Part shown: piece by piece, positions 1 to 8,871 of the stretch
Layout: the number at the start of each line of letters is the position of its first letter
Numbering within the stretch: the first letter of the stretch is position 1
NCBI RefSeq assembly: GCF_000716715.1
Contig: NZ_JNYJ01000054.1
Span: 124,001 to 188,000, forward strand
DNA from: Dactylosporangium aurantiacum
Lineage (GTDB): Bacteria; Actinomycetota; Actinomycetes; Mycobacteriales; Micromonosporaceae
DNA: 64,000 nucleotides
Reading direction: 5' to 3'
Notes under the pieces: model-generated
Database searches by the model: none
What the model saw: only the letters and a program-made list of their open reading frames with translations
Told to the model about the DNA's origin: nothing
Position numbers and translations under genes: made by a program

Positions 1-1000
1 GCACCTCGAACGGGTCGTGCACCCACGGGGTCAGGTCCAGCGCCCGGGTGTCATAGGCGATGAGGTGCACGTCGACCTTCGGCAGCCCGGCGAAGATCGA
101 GGCGAGGATGGTGCAGTTGACCATCGAGTCGACCATCGAGCCGGACTGGTCGACGACGACGACGAGCCGCGCCGGGGTGGTGCGCTTCGCGGTCTGCCGG
201 TAGAAGAGCCGGTCGACGTAGAGCCGCTCGTCGTCGGGGCTCCAGTTGGTCAGGTTCTTCCAGATGGTGCGCTCGAGGTCGAGGTTGCGGTAGACGCGCT
301 TCGGCGGCACCGACCGGTCGATCACGCCGGCGCTGCTCTGCTGCACCTGGGTGCGCAGCACCTCGGCGACCTCGTCGACGAACCGGCGGATCAGCGCCTT
401 GGCGTTGGCGAGGGCGACGCCGGACAGGTTGCTCTTGTCGCGCAGCAGCTGCTCGATGAGCGACATGCTCGGCGTCAGCTGCTTGGCGAGCGCCGGGTTG
501 GCCAGGACCTCCCGCAGGTGCATCCGCTTGACCAGGTCGCCCTCCAGGCCGCCGAGGACCCCGGCGAGGCCACCCGCGTTGGGCTTGCCGCGCAGCTCGC
601 CCGGGCCCATGCCGAGGGCCCGCTCGAACCAGCCGGCGTCGGCCTGCCAGTTGGCCAGCTGGCCGGCGCTCACGTTGCCGCTGCCGGTGGCGAACACGTT
701 GATCAGCAGCTTGGACACCAGGGCCGCGCGGCGGACCTCGTCGCCCTCCGGAAGCTCCCGCGGTGCCCCCTGCTCGCCGTCCCCGCCGGGCGTCATCAGC
801 CCGTCGAACGCGCCGGCGAGATCGGGGTGGCGCTGCACCAGGTTGTCCACGGAGACGCCCGGGTCGAGCAGGGCCGCGGGCAGGCCGATGTCCTCGACGA
901 TGGCGACGCTCGCGGTCTCCAGGGCGTGCTGCTCGTCGGTCTGGAAGACGCGGGCCAGCATCCGCCAGTAGAGGACCTGGCGACGGTTCTCATCGCTCAT
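1..1000 (-). CDS. VWA domain protein, 3' end outside the window
   Basis: Partial: translation starts at the ATG complementary to 998-1000 and is still open at base 1 (333 codons seen). The N-terminal part begins MSDENRRQVLYWRMLARVFQ and is mostly helical and unrecognised. Near residues 278-284 lies VVVDQSGSMVDS, the DxSxS start of a von Willebrand A MIDAS metal site, followed by a typical VWA core (LIAYDT). Such VWA proteins usually pair with MoxR-type AAA ATPases as chaperone or metal-insertion systems; none is visible, but it could lie left of the window. The start overlaps the stop of the upstream 460-aa gene by four bases (ATGA), so the two are translationally coupled. VWA is clear; the process served is not. 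Confidence 0.8.
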   Translation of the reverse strand, partial: MSDENRRQVLYWRMLARVFQTDEQHALETASVAIVEDIGLPAALLDPGVSVDNLVQRHPDLAGAFDGLMTPGGDGEQGAPRELPEGDEVRRAALVSKLLINVFATGSGNVSAGQLANWQADAGWFERALGMGPGELRGKPNAGGLAGVLGGLEGDLVKRMHLREVLANPALAKQLTPSMSLIEQLLRDKSNLSGVALANAKALIRRFVDEVAEVLRTQVQQSSAGVIDRSVPPKRVYRNLDLERTIWKNLTNWSPDDERLYVDRLFYRQTAKRTTPARLVVVVDQSGSMVDSMVNCTILASIFAGLPKVDVHLIAYDTRALDLTPWVHDPFEV

Positions 1001-2379
1001 TTGCGCAGCAACCTTCCGGCCCGCTCGCGCAGCACCGCGACCGCGTCGCCGGCCGCCGCGGCCGCCTTGACCACCTTCGGGTCGGTGGGCCCGAGCGCCC
1101 AGTCGGTGGTGTGCGCCGCGACGGGCTGCCGCTTGACCATGGTCAGCACCGCGAGCGGCTGCAGCGACCAGCCGCCGTCGTCCCAGCGCAGCAGCCCGAT
1201 GCAGGCGTGCGAGGCGGCGACGAGCTGCGGGGTCAGCGGCCCGCACGCCGGCAGCCGGCCGGTGTCGACGGTGATCTTCTGGTCGGCGAGCGTGAACGCG
1301 CCGTCGGCGGCCGTGTAGCCCTCGACGAGCACCGGCTCGCCGATGCGGGCGGGGTGGCGCTCCAGCGGTGGCACCGGCGGCGCGGTGGCGTCGGCGAGCA
1401 GCACCCGGGCGGTGGCGAACGGGTCGGCCGGCGGCCCCGCCTTGGCCAGCGCGTCGCTCCACACGAGGTCGCCGCCGGCCAGCAGCGGCATGTCGGTGAC
1501 GTCGAGCGTCAGGCGCTCCGCGAGCGCGCCGAGCAGCACCGGGTGCGCGGCGAACAGCCGCCACACGGCGGGGCCGACGATGGTGTCGACCTTCGGCGCG
1601 GCGACGCTGGTGCGCACCAGCCGCGGTGCCGCGCCGGGCGCCTCGAGGATGCCGTGGACCTGCACCTGCACGGCGGTGGCGTGCTCGTGGACGTCGGCGC
1701 CGAGCAGCAGCAGCCGCCCGGTGACCGGCGCGGCCGGCGTGCCTCGCCCGCCGTCCTGCGCCAGGAGCATCGCGCGGCTCCACAGGTCGCCCCACCGCCG
1801 CACCGGCAGCCGGTCCATGGTCGCGATCGGGCTGCACGCGCGCAGCTCGGCGGCGAGCCCGTCGAGCAGGGTCGCCAGGCGCCGCAGCCGCGGCTGGGCC
1901 AGGGACGCCTCGATGACCTGCCCGGCGGCGGTGACCAGGTCGTGGTCGACGCCGCGCCAGCCGGTGATGGCCAGCTCCCGCAGCCACGAGCGGCTCCCGG
2001 CGAGCAGGTTGCCGGCGGACGCGGCCTCGCCGGTGCCGCCAGGCAGGTTGCCGACGGCCGCCCGGGTGCGCCCGAGCGCCGCGTCGGCCTGGCCGAGCAG
2101 GGCGTCGTGGACCGCGCCGAACAGCGCCGACCGGGCACCGGCGAGGGCGAGCAGGTGCTCGTCGGAGACCGACCCGGCGGCGATCTTGTCGACGGCCTCG
2201 GCGACCCGGTCGCGCAGTGGGCTGCCGCTGAACGCGTCGGCGAAGCCGGCGAGCGCCGACGGGGACATCCTGGCGAGGCCGTCGGCCAGGGCATGATCGA
2301 GGGAGCCGGCCACGTCGAGGGCCTCGGACACGCCCGGCGCGGGGTCGGCGACGAGCGCGCCGAGCTGGGTGGGAAGCAT
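997..2379 (-). CDS. unrecognised 460-aa protein in a SWIM/VWA operon
   Basis: A 460-residue, Ala/Leu-rich protein starting MLPTQLGALVADPAPGVSEA. I do not recognise the family. It has no signal peptide, membrane segment or nucleotide-binding loop. The C-terminal third looks like a beta-rich module (around VLVEGYTAADGAF) ending in a basic helix (LRERAGRLLRK). The ATG start shares one base with the stop of the SWIM-like gene (TGATG), and its own stop overlaps the VWA gene start by four bases, so all three must be translated together. From that I infer a substrate-binding or scaffolding partner of the VWA protein. The gene boundaries are firm; the function is unknown. Confidence 0.75.
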   Translation of the reverse strand: MLPTQLGALVADPAPGVSEALDVAGSLDHALADGLARMSPSALAGFADAFSGSPLRDRVAEAVDKIAAGSVSDEHLLALAGARSALFGAVHDALLGQADAALGRTRAAVGNLPGGTGEAASAGNLLAGSRSWLRELAITGWRGVDHDLVTAAGQVIEASLAQPRLRRLATLLDGLAAELRACSPIATMDRLPVRRWGDLWSRAMLLAQDGGRGTPAAPVTGRLLLLGADVHEHATAVQVQVHGILEAPGAAPRLVRTSVAAPKVDTIVGPAVWRLFAAHPVLLGALAERLTLDVTDMPLLAGGDLVWSDALAKAGPPADPFATARVLLADATAPPVPPLERHPARIGEPVLVEGYTAADGAFTLADQKITVDTGRLPACGPLTPQLVAASHACIGLLRWDDGGWSLQPLAVLTMVKRQPVAAHTTDWALGPTDPKVVKAAAAAGDAVAVLRERAGRLLRK

Positions 2380-2864
2380 CAGCGGGCCGTCCCGACCGAC
2401 GGGAACCAGTGCAGCTCCGGCACGGGCAGCGTGGTGTCGGGCAGCTCCAGGTAGGCCAGGTGCCGCAGGAAGCTGCTGAACACGGTCGCCGCCGGGGCCG
2501 GCTCGTGGTGTGCGCGCAGGCCGGCGGCGAGGCTGCGGCCCTCTTCGACGTCGATGCGCAGGTAGCGGGCGACGCGGTCGGCGCCATACTGCAGCACCGC
2601 CTCGTCGAGCAGCGCCTGCAGGTGCTTGCACGGATAGGACCCGCGCAGCCCGCCGCAGGGCCGGTTGTTGTTGGTGCTGCAGCTCAGGCCGTGGCTGCCG
2701 GCCCCGATCGAGGAGACATAGACCCGCTCCACGTCGGAGCCGCTCGACACGACTCCCTGCAACCGCCCGTCGGCCAGCTCGACGAACGGCACCTTGGCCA
2801 GCTTGCGGGGCTTCACCGGCGGGATGATGGGCGCTACCGAGCGCCGCTCAACGTCCACGGCCAT
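2379..2864 (-). CDS. SWIM-like zinc-finger protein
   Basis: 161 residues. The centre carries CSTNNNRPCGGLRGSYPCKH, a Cys-x7-Cys-x8-Cys-x-His cluster resembling a SWIM zinc finger (CxCx(n)CxH), though the first spacing is looser than the classical motif. SWIM fingers bind DNA or protein and often sit in operons with VWA and MoxR genes. This is the first gene of the three-gene minus-strand operon and overlaps the next start by one base. The start MAVDVERRSV is the only ATG giving the full conserved part. Upstream is a 129-bp gap to the NTF2-like gene. Zinc binding is likely; the partner is unknown. Confidence 0.7.
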   Translation of the reverse strand: MAVDVERRSVAPIIPPVKPRKLAKVPFVELADGRLQGVVSSGSDVERVYVSSIGAGSHGLSCSTNNNRPCGGLRGSYPCKHLQALLDEAVLQYGADRVARYLRIDVEEGRSLAAGLRAHHEPAPAATVFSSFLRHLAYLELPDTTLPVPELHWFPSVGTAR

Positions 2865-2993
2865 CGACCTCCAGCGTCGGACTCCTTGACGCCGGTAGTT
2901 CTACAGCATCGGTACGACAAAAAATCCAGCGGAGGCATCGCAGCAGCAAGGGATGCCTCCAACACCGTGGAGGCATCCACGGTGACCGATTTA

Positions 2994-3371
2994 CTAGATC
3001 ACGCTCGCGTGTCCGGCGACCAATCGCCACCCCGAGGCGTCGTCGAAGATCCAGGTGCGGGTGTACCGCATCCGCGCCTCGAAGTCCGCGCCGTTGAACG
3101 TGCCCGCGAGCCGGCCGACGAACCACGTGACCCCGGTCCGCCCGTCGACCAGGCAGCGCAGGTCCTCCTCCTGCACCGCGGTCATCGTCTGGGCGCCGGA
3201 GCGGTGCAGGCGCAGGTCGTCCTCCTTGCCGTACAGCCGCCCGTCCGGACCGGTGAAGATCAGGCGCTCGTCGATCAGCTCGTCGAGCACCGCCACGTCA
3301 CTGGCCAGCTGGGCGGCCTGCAGGCGCCGCTCGGCGGCCTGCAGGCGCTCCAGTGCGGCGGGACCGGTCAC
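2994..3371 (-). CDS. NTF2-like / DUF4440 protein
   Basis: 125 residues with the fold pattern of nuclear transport factor 2-like (SnoaL/DUF4440) proteins: two N-terminal helices (AALERLQAAERRLQAA...VAVLDELIDERLIFTGPDG), then beta strands with YTRTWIFDDASGWRLVAGHASVI at the C-terminus. These small alpha+beta barrels bind or turn over small molecules or act as delivery domains; no substrate can be read from the sequence. The GTG start overlaps the htpG stop (GTGA), so it depends on htpG translation. The coupling to a chaperone gene may be positional only. Confidence 0.8.
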   Translation of the reverse strand: MTGPAALERLQAAERRLQAAQLASDVAVLDELIDERLIFTGPDGRLYGKEDDLRLHRSGAQTMTAVQEEDLRCLVDGRTGVTWFVGRLAGTFNGADFEARMRYTRTWIFDDASGWRLVAGHASVI

Positions 3372-5221
3372 AGCGTGCGCGCCAGGCGGTCGGCGACCAG
3401 GCGGGTGAAGCGGGACGGGTCGGTGAGCTCCCCGCCCTCGGCGAGCAGCGCCACGCCGTACAGCAGCTCCGCCGTCTCGACCAGGCCGGCCTCATCGGCG
3501 GGGCCGGCCGCGTGCGCCGAGCGCAGGCCCGTGACCAGGGGGTGCGCCGGGTTCAGCTCCAGGATCCGCTTGGTGCGCGGCATCTCCTGACCCATCGCGC
3601 GGTACATCTTCTCCAGGGTGGGGGTGATGTCGTGCGCGTCGCCGACGATGCACGCCGCGGACGTGGTGAGGCGCGAGGACAGCCGGACCTCCTTGACGTC
3701 CTCCTGGAGCTTCTCGCCGAGCCAGGTCAGCAGCGGTGCGAACTCCTCCCGCTGCTCCGGCGCCGTCTCGGAGGCGCCGAGGTCGACCTGGCCCTTCGCG
3801 ATCGACTGCAGCGGCTTGCCGTCGAACTCGGTGATCCGCTCGACCCACACCTCGTCGACGGGATCGGTGAGGATCAGCACCTCGTAGCCCTTGGCCAGGA
3901 ACGCCTCCATGTGCGGCGAGTGCTCGACCATGGCGCGCGACTCGCCGGTCATGTAGTAGATGTCCTTCTGGTCCTCCTTCATCCGCGACACGTAGTCGCG
4001 CAGCGTCGTCAGCTCGCTCGACGCGGTGGACGGCAGCAGGAGCAGGTCCAGCAGCGTGTCGCGGTTGTCGGTGTCGTCGAGCAGGCCCTCCTTGAGCGCC
4101 CGGCCGAACTCGTCCCAGAAGCCGCGGTACTTCTCGGCGTCCTTCTCCCGCAGCTCGGACAGCGTCGAGAGGACCTTCTTCACCAGCCGGCGGCGCACCA
4201 CCTGGATCTGCCGGTCCTGCTGGAGGATCTCGCGGGAGATGTTGAGCGACAGGTCGTGCGCGTCGACGACGCCCTTGACGAACCGCAGGTACTGCGGGGT
4301 GAGCGCCTCGCAGTCGTCCATGATGAACACGCGCTTCACGTAGAGCTGCACGCCGCGCTTGCCGTCGCGCATGTACAGGTCGAACGGCGCCCGGGACGGG
4401 ATGAACAGCAGGGCCTCGTATTCGAACGTGCCCTCGGCCTTCATGTGGATCGTCTCGAGCGGATCGGTCCAGTCGTGCGAGACGTGCTTGTAGAACTCGT
4501 GGTATTCCTCGTCGCTGACCTCGCTGCGGGGGCGGGCCCAGAGCGCTTTCATCGAATTCAGCGGCGCTTCCGACCCGTCGAGACGGATGGGCCAGGCGAT
4601 GAAGTCGGAGTAGCGCTTGACGATCTCGCGGATCTTCCACTCCGCGGAGTAGTCGTGCAGCTGGTCCTCGGCGTCCTCGGGCTTGAGGTGCAGCGTGACC
4701 GAGGTGCCCTGGGGCGCGTCGTCGACGGCCTCGATCTGGTACGTGCCCTCACCGGTGGACTCCCAGCGGGTGCCCCCGGTCTCACCGGCCCGCCGGGTCA
4801 CCAGCGTGACCTTGTCGGCGACCATGAACGTCGAGTAGAACCCGACGCCGAACTGCCCGATCAGCTCCTGCTTCGCGGCGGCGTCCTTCGACTCGCGCAT
4901 CTTGCGCAGCAGTTCGGCGGTGCCCGACTTCGCGATCGTGCCGATCAGTTCGACGACCTCGTCACGGGACATCCCGATCCCGTTGTCCCGGACCGTCAGG
5001 GTCCGGTCCTCGGCCGACACCGCCAGCGAGATGTGCAGGTCGTCGGTGTCGGCCACCAGCTCCTTGTCGATCAGCGACTGGAGCCGGAGCTTGTCCAGAG
5101 CATCGGAGGCATTGGAGATCAGTTCCCGCAGGAAGATGTCCTTGTTCGAGTAGATCGAGTGGACCATCAATTGCAGGAGCTGCCGCGTCTCGGCCTGAAA
5201 CTCCAGCGTTTCGCTGCTCAC
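3368..5221 (-). CDS. htpG: molecular chaperone HtpG (Hsp90)
   Basis: 617 residues, matching the bacterial Hsp90 length. The N-terminal GHKL ATPase holds ELISNASDALDKLR and DNGIGMSRDEV, which carry the Asn and Asp that bind Mg-ATP, and GQFGVGFYS of the lid/P-loop region. The middle domain contains GVVDAHDLSLNISRE with the catalytic Arg region, and the C-terminal dimerisation domain follows. HtpG is a cytosolic, ATP-driven folding chaperone. I take the GTG at 5219-5221 (VSSETLEFQAETRQLLQL) because GGAAGGGG lies about seven bases upstream; the longer upstream frame looks non-coding. It lies divergent from the YCII gene with a 65-bp gap, and an NTF2-like gene is coupled to its end. Confidence 0.97.
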   Translation of the reverse strand: MSSETLEFQAETRQLLQLMVHSIYSNKDIFLRELISNASDALDKLRLQSLIDKELVADTDDLHISLAVSAEDRTLTVRDNGIGMSRDEVVELIGTIAKSGTAELLRKMRESKDAAAKQELIGQFGVGFYSTFMVADKVTLVTRRAGETGGTRWESTGEGTYQIEAVDDAPQGTSVTLHLKPEDAEDQLHDYSAEWKIREIVKRYSDFIAWPIRLDGSEAPLNSMKALWARPRSEVSDEEYHEFYKHVSHDWTDPLETIHMKAEGTFEYEALLFIPSRAPFDLYMRDGKRGVQLYVKRVFIMDDCEALTPQYLRFVKGVVDAHDLSLNISREILQQDRQIQVVRRRLVKKVLSTLSELREKDAEKYRGFWDEFGRALKEGLLDDTDNRDTLLDLLLLPSTASSELTTLRDYVSRMKEDQKDIYYMTGESRAMVEHSPHMEAFLAKGYEVLILTDPVDEVWVERITEFDGKPLQSIAKGQVDLGASETAPEQREEFAPLLTWLGEKLQEDVKEVRLSSRLTTSAACIVGDAHDITPTLEKMYRAMGQEMPRTKRILELNPAHPLVTGLRSAHAAGPADEAGLVETAELLYGVALLAEGGELTDPSRFTRLVADRLARTL

Positions 5222-5286
5222 GTGAAACCCCTTCCGTGAAGATGCCGCAGAAAAGAATACGTGGCTGCTGCGGTACAAAGGTGACC

Positions 5287-5628
5287 ATGCGGCGGTACCT
5301 GCTCAGCGTGATCGAACCCAGTGAAGGCGACCCTCCGTCGCCGCAGGAGATGGCGGACATCGCCGCGGACGTGGCGCGGTTCGACCAGGAGCTGCGCGAG
5401 GCCGGCGTGTGGGTGTTCTCGGGCGGGCTGTTCCCGCCGGCCACCGCGACCGTGCTGCGCCCGAAGGACGGCGGCGTCCTGGTGAGCGACGGGCCGTTCG
5501 TCGAGGGCAAGGAGCACCTGGGCGGCTTCTGCGTCATCGACGTCGAGGACCTCGACGAGGCCCTGGAGTGGGCCGGCAAGGCGATGCGCGCCACCCGGCT
5601 GCCGATCGAGGTGCGGCCGTTCCAATGA
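5287..5628 (+). CDS. YCII/DGPF-domain protein, partner of the ECF sigma factor
   Basis: 113 residues beginning [15 protein letters not shown]. It carries the signature [16 protein letters not shown], the DGPF motif of the YCII-related family, and ends in a conserved beta strand (LPIEVRPFQ). YCII-fold proteins resemble muconolactone-isomerase-type barrels with a His/Asp pair. DGPF proteins are standard neighbours of ECF42-type sigma factors, and here the stop overlaps the sigma gene start by four bases (ATGA). I chose 5287 over the longer frame from 5236, whose first residues look random. The role (co-factor of the sigma switch or small enzyme) is unknown for the family. Confidence 0.9.
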   Translation: MRRYLLSVIEPSEGDPPSPQEMADIAADVARFDQELREAGVWVFSGGLFPPATATVLRPKDGGVLVSDGPFVEGKEHLGGFCVIDVEDLDEALEWAGKAMRATRLPIEVRPFQ

Positions 5629-6809
5629 GGGATCCGGTCGAGCGGGCGTTCCGCGAGCAGTACGGCCGCGCGGTCGCCGTCCTGGTCAGGCTGCTCGGCG
5701 ACATCGACCTCGCGGAGGAGGCGGTGCAGGAGGCGTTCGCCGCGGCGGTCGAGCACTGGGCGCACGACGGCCCGCCGCCGAGCCCCGCCGGCTGGATCAT
5801 CACCACCGCCCGCAACCGTGCCGTCGACCGGCTGCGCCGCGAGGCGAAACGCGACGACCGGCACCGCGAGGCGGCCCTGCTCTTCGCCGGCGAGGCACGG
5901 GAGGAGCCGCCCGACCGGCTGCGGCTGATCTTCACCTGCTGCCACCCGGCGCTGTCCACCGCCGCGCAGGTGCCGCTCACCCTGCGGTTGCTCGGCGGGC
6001 TCAGCACCGCGGAGATCGCGCACGCGCTGCTCGTGCCGGAGGCGACCGTCGCCCAGCGCATCGTCCGCGCGAAGCAGAAGATCCGCGACGCCGGGATCCC
6101 GTACCGGGTGCCGCCGACACGGCACCTGCCCGACCGGTTGCAGGCCGTCCTGGCCGTCATCTACCTCATCTTCAACGAGGGGTACGCGGCCAGCTCCGGT
6201 CCGCTGCTGATCCGTGACGACCTGTGCGCGGAGGCGATCCGGCTCGGCCGGTTGCTGCACGAGCTGCTGCCCGACGAGCCGGAGGCGACCGGACTGCTCG
6301 CGTTGATGCTGCTCACCGAGGCGCGCCGGGCCGCGCGGACCGGACCGGGCGGCGAGCAGGTCCTGCTGCGCGACCAGGACCGCAGCCGCTGGGACGAGCG
6401 CCTTGTCGCCGAGGGCCACCGGCTCGTCCGGCAGTGCCTGGACGGCGGCCGCCCCGGCCCCTACCAGCTGCAGGCCGCGATCAACGCCGTGCACACCGAC
6501 GGCCCGACCACCGATTGGCGGCAGGTGTTGCAGCTGTACGACCAGCTGCTGCACGTGTCACCGACGCCCGTCGTGGCGCTCAACCGAGCGGTCGCCGTCG
6601 CCGAGGTGGCCGGTCCGGCCGCCGCCCTGGACCTGGTCGAGGCCCTCGACCTGCCCCGCTACCACGTGTTCCACACCGTGCGGGGTGACCTGCTGCGGCG
6701 GTTGGGGCGCGAGCCGGAGGCGCGGGAGGCGTTCCGCCGGGCGGCCGATCTGGCCGGCAACGACGTCCAGCGGTCATACCTTCAGGCACGAAGCTCTTCC
6801 GAACGGTGA
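5625..6809 (+). CDS. ECF RNA polymerase sigma factor with SnoaL/TPR-like C-terminus (ECF42-type, DUF6596)
   Basis: 394 residues, about twice a minimal ECF factor. Region 2 ([30 protein letters not shown]...[19 protein letters not shown]) and region 4 ([38 protein letters not shown]) occupy the first ~180 residues. The long C-terminal part contains [13 protein letters not shown] and repeated helices ([23 protein letters not shown]), the extension typical of ECF42 proteins. ECF42 factors lack a classical anti-sigma factor, and the C-terminal domain and DGPF partner are thought to take that place. It is coupled to the YCII gene. No anti-sigma gene follows. Confidence 0.93.
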   Translation: MRDPVERAFREQYGRAVAVLVRLLGDIDLAEEAVQEAFAAAVEHWAHDGPPPSPAGWIITTARNRAVDRLRREAKRDDRHREAALLFAGEAREEPPDRLRLIFTCCHPALSTAAQVPLTLRLLGGLSTAEIAHALLVPEATVAQRIVRAKQKIRDAGIPYRVPPTRHLPDRLQAVLAVIYLIFNEGYAASSGPLLIRDDLCAEAIRLGRLLHELLPDEPEATGLLALMLLTEARRAARTGPGGEQVLLRDQDRSRWDERLVAEGHRLVRQCLDGGRPGPYQLQAAINAVHTDGPTTDWRQVLQLYDQLLHVSPTPVVALNRAVAVAEVAGPAAALDLVEALDLPRYHVFHTVRGDLLRRLGREPEAREAFRRAADLAGNDVQRSYLQARSSSER

Positions 6810-6828
6810 CGAGCGGTGGCACGCTCGA

Positions 6829-7143
6829 ATGGTGAACCACGCAGCCTTGGCCGAGCTCCTCGCGATCTCATTCATGGTCGCCGTCCTCGCCCTCGCGATC
6901 GTCGCGGTCCCCGCACCGAAACGCCGTGACGGCGGCGACGCCCGCGGGATGAGCGCCGACCCGCGCGCGTGGCGCGGCAACTTCTACGTCAACCCGGATG
7001 ATCCCGCGCTGTTCGTCCCGAAGCGCCAGGGCGCCGGCTGGACCCTCAACCTCGCCCACAAATGGACCTGGCGGCTGGTCTGGCTGACGATCGGTTCACT
7101 GGTCGCGACCATCGTCCTGCACACCACCCTCGTGCACGACTGA
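6829..7143 (+). CDS. DUF5808 small membrane protein
   Basis: 104 residues. A first membrane segment lies at residues 5-25 (LAELLAISFMVAVLALAIVAV) and a second near the C-terminus (WRLVWLTIGSLVATIVLHTTL). Between them is NFYVNPDDPALFVPKRQGAGWTLN, the conserved DUF5808 block. In this family the block also occurs fused to larger membrane proteins; its function is not known. The start is the ATG at 6829, 20 bp after the sigma factor stop, so it may be the last gene of that unit. Its last 48 bp overlap the 3' end of the convergent WYL regulator. Confidence 0.85.
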   Translation: MVNHAALAELLAISFMVAVLALAIVAVPAPKRRDGGDARGMSADPRAWRGNFYVNPDDPALFVPKRQGAGWTLNLAHKWTWRLVWLTIGSLVATIVLHTTLVHD

Positions 7144-8073
7144 CGCCGCCCGTTCCAGGCGGCGGGCCAACGCGAGGAGCTCGGCGCGCAGCGCGTCGGG
7201 GCGGCGGACGGTGAAGTCGCAGCCCAGGCCGGCGAGCAGTCCGGCCACCCCGTCGAGGCGCTCGGCGCGGCAGGTGAGCAGGACACCGTCCGGGTGGTCG
7301 GTGAGGGTACCGACGACGGGTGGGATGCGGCGGGCGGCGTCGGCGAGCCCGGTGCGCAGCAGCACCTCGACGTCGTGCTGGTAGGGCACCGCCGCGAGCC
7401 CGGCGACCACGTGGGCGGCCGGGTCGAAACCCTCCGGCGGGTCGAAGCCCACGTCCAGCGCCGTGATCGAACGGATCCGGTCCAGCCGCAGCGTGCGCGG
7501 CTCGCCGCTGCGATGGTCGTGGCCGGCCGTATACCACCGTCCGTTGTGGACCACGACACCGTACGGGTCGAAATCACGCTCCGTGTCGTCGCCGCGCCAG
7601 GAGCGGTAGGTCACCCGGACGCGGCGGTGCGCGCGGGCCGCCGCGCCGAGCGCGAGGAGGTGGCCGGCCGGTGGGGGCGCCGCGTCGCGGGCGGGCGCGA
7701 CGAAGCTGAGCGTCTCGCGGACCGCCCGGACCCGCTCGCGCAGCTGCGCCGGCAGGACCCGCTCGATCTTGGCCAGCGCGAGCGGGGTCGTCACGCCCTG
7801 CCGGGCGGCGACGAGCAGGCCGAACACCACGGCGACGGCCTCGTCGTCGGTGAGCATCAGCGGCGGCAGCTTGTAGCCGGGCAGCAGCCGGTAGCCGCCG
7901 TGCCGGCCGCGGGTCGCCTGGACCGGCACGCCCAGGTCGGCGAGGGTGCCGGCGTAGCGCCGGACGGTGCGGCCGTCGACGTCGAGGCGTCGGGCCAGCT
8001 CAGGGCCGGTCAGGCCGGGCTGCGCCTGCAGCAGCTCCAGCATCGCGAGGACCTTTTCGGTGGACTGCGCCAC
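7096..8073 (-). CDS. WYL-domain HTH transcriptional regulator
   Basis: 325 residues. The N-terminal winged HTH (AQSTEKVLAMLELLQAQPGLTGPELARRLDVDGRTVRRYAGTLADLG) is DeoR-like. It is followed by the linker GYRLLPGYKLPPLMLTDDEA typical of WYL regulators, the WYL region with RVTYRSW...FDPYGVVVHNGRWYTAGHD around residues 170-200, and a C-terminal WCX extension. WYL domains sense ligands, often nucleic acids or nucleotides. It is divergent from the alpha/beta hydrolase at 8127 with a 53-bp gap, so that hydrolase is the most likely target. Its 3' end overlaps the DUF5808 gene on the other strand by 48 bp. Confidence 0.93.
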   Translation of the reverse strand: MAQSTEKVLAMLELLQAQPGLTGPELARRLDVDGRTVRRYAGTLADLGVPVQATRGRHGGYRLLPGYKLPPLMLTDDEAVAVVFGLLVAARQGVTTPLALAKIERVLPAQLRERVRAVRETLSFVAPARDAAPPPAGHLLALGAAARAHRRVRVTYRSWRGDDTERDFDPYGVVVHNGRWYTAGHDHRSGEPRTLRLDRIRSITALDVGFDPPEGFDPAAHVVAGLAAVPYQHDVEVLLRTGLADAARRIPPVVGTLTDHPDGVLLTCRAERLDGVAGLLAGLGCDFTVRRPDALRAELLALARRLERAASVVHEGGVQDDGRDQ

Positions 8074-8126
8074 CTGTTCTGTATATCAGGGCGGAATCGG
8101 CCCGGATTCGGTTCTACGGTCGTGGC

Positions 8127-8801
8127 ATGACGAACTTCATCCTGGTGCCGGGCATGTGGCTGGGTGGTTGGGCGTGGGACGCGGTCGCGGACCGGCTCCG
8201 GGCGTCCGGCCACGACGTGACGGCGCTCACCCTCGACTCGAGCCCGGGCACGACCCTCGACACCCACATCGAACAGGTGGTCTCCGCGATCGGCGATGCG
8301 GAGGATGTCGTACTGGTGGGCCACAGCTACGGCGGGCTCCCCGTGCGCGGCGCGGCGGACCGGGTGCCGCGGCGGGTCGCCCGGGTGATCTATGTGGACA
8401 GCGGCCCGGTGCCCGACGGCGTGTCGCAGGCCGACCTGGGCGCACCGGCCACTGTGGAGGAAGGGCTCATCGCGCCGCCGTCCTTCGACCCGGCCGACAA
8501 CCCGGTGCAGTTCGCCGGCCTCGACGGCATGACGGCGTGGATCCGTGCGCGGGCGGTGCCGCACCCCGCGGCCAGCGCCGAGTCGCCGCTGAAGCTCAAC
8601 GGTCCCGACCAGCCGCCGACCGATCTGCTGTGCACGACGTTCGCGGCGCGGGACGTACATCGGATGATCGAGCAGAACCATCCGTTCTTCAGCGGGCTGG
8701 ACCGGCGCGACTACCGCGTCCACGAGCTGCCGACCGGCCACTGGCCGATGTTCAGCCGGCCGGACGACCTCGCGGCGATGCTGCACGACCTGGTGTCGTA
8801 G
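8127..8801 (+). CDS. alpha/beta hydrolase
   Basis: 224 residues with the alpha/beta-hydrolase layout. The oxyanion region is LVPGMWLGGWAWD, the nucleophile elbow is GHSYGG (Ser about residue 67), and the C-terminal His is in TGHWPMFSRPDD. It resembles the short EstC/salicylate-esterase-like hydrolases of actinobacteria. The substrate cannot be read. It faces the WYL regulator across a 53-bp divergent promoter, as commonly seen for WYL-controlled hydrolases. It ends 70 bp before the GlxA-type gene. Confidence 0.93.
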   Translation: MTNFILVPGMWLGGWAWDAVADRLRASGHDVTALTLDSSPGTTLDTHIEQVVSAIGDAEDVVLVGHSYGGLPVRGAADRVPRRVARVIYVDSGPVPDGVSQADLGAPATVEEGLIAPPSFDPADNPVQFAGLDGMTAWIRARAVPHPAASAESPLKLNGPDQPPTDLLCTTFAARDVHRMIEQNHPFFSGLDRRDYRVHELPTGHWPMFSRPDDLAAMLHDLVS

Positions 8802-8871
8802 ATCCGGCCAGGTTCCCACGGGTTCCGGCCAGCGAGGTGGCAGGAGTGGGCGCCGGCGGTAGGTTCTGGCC

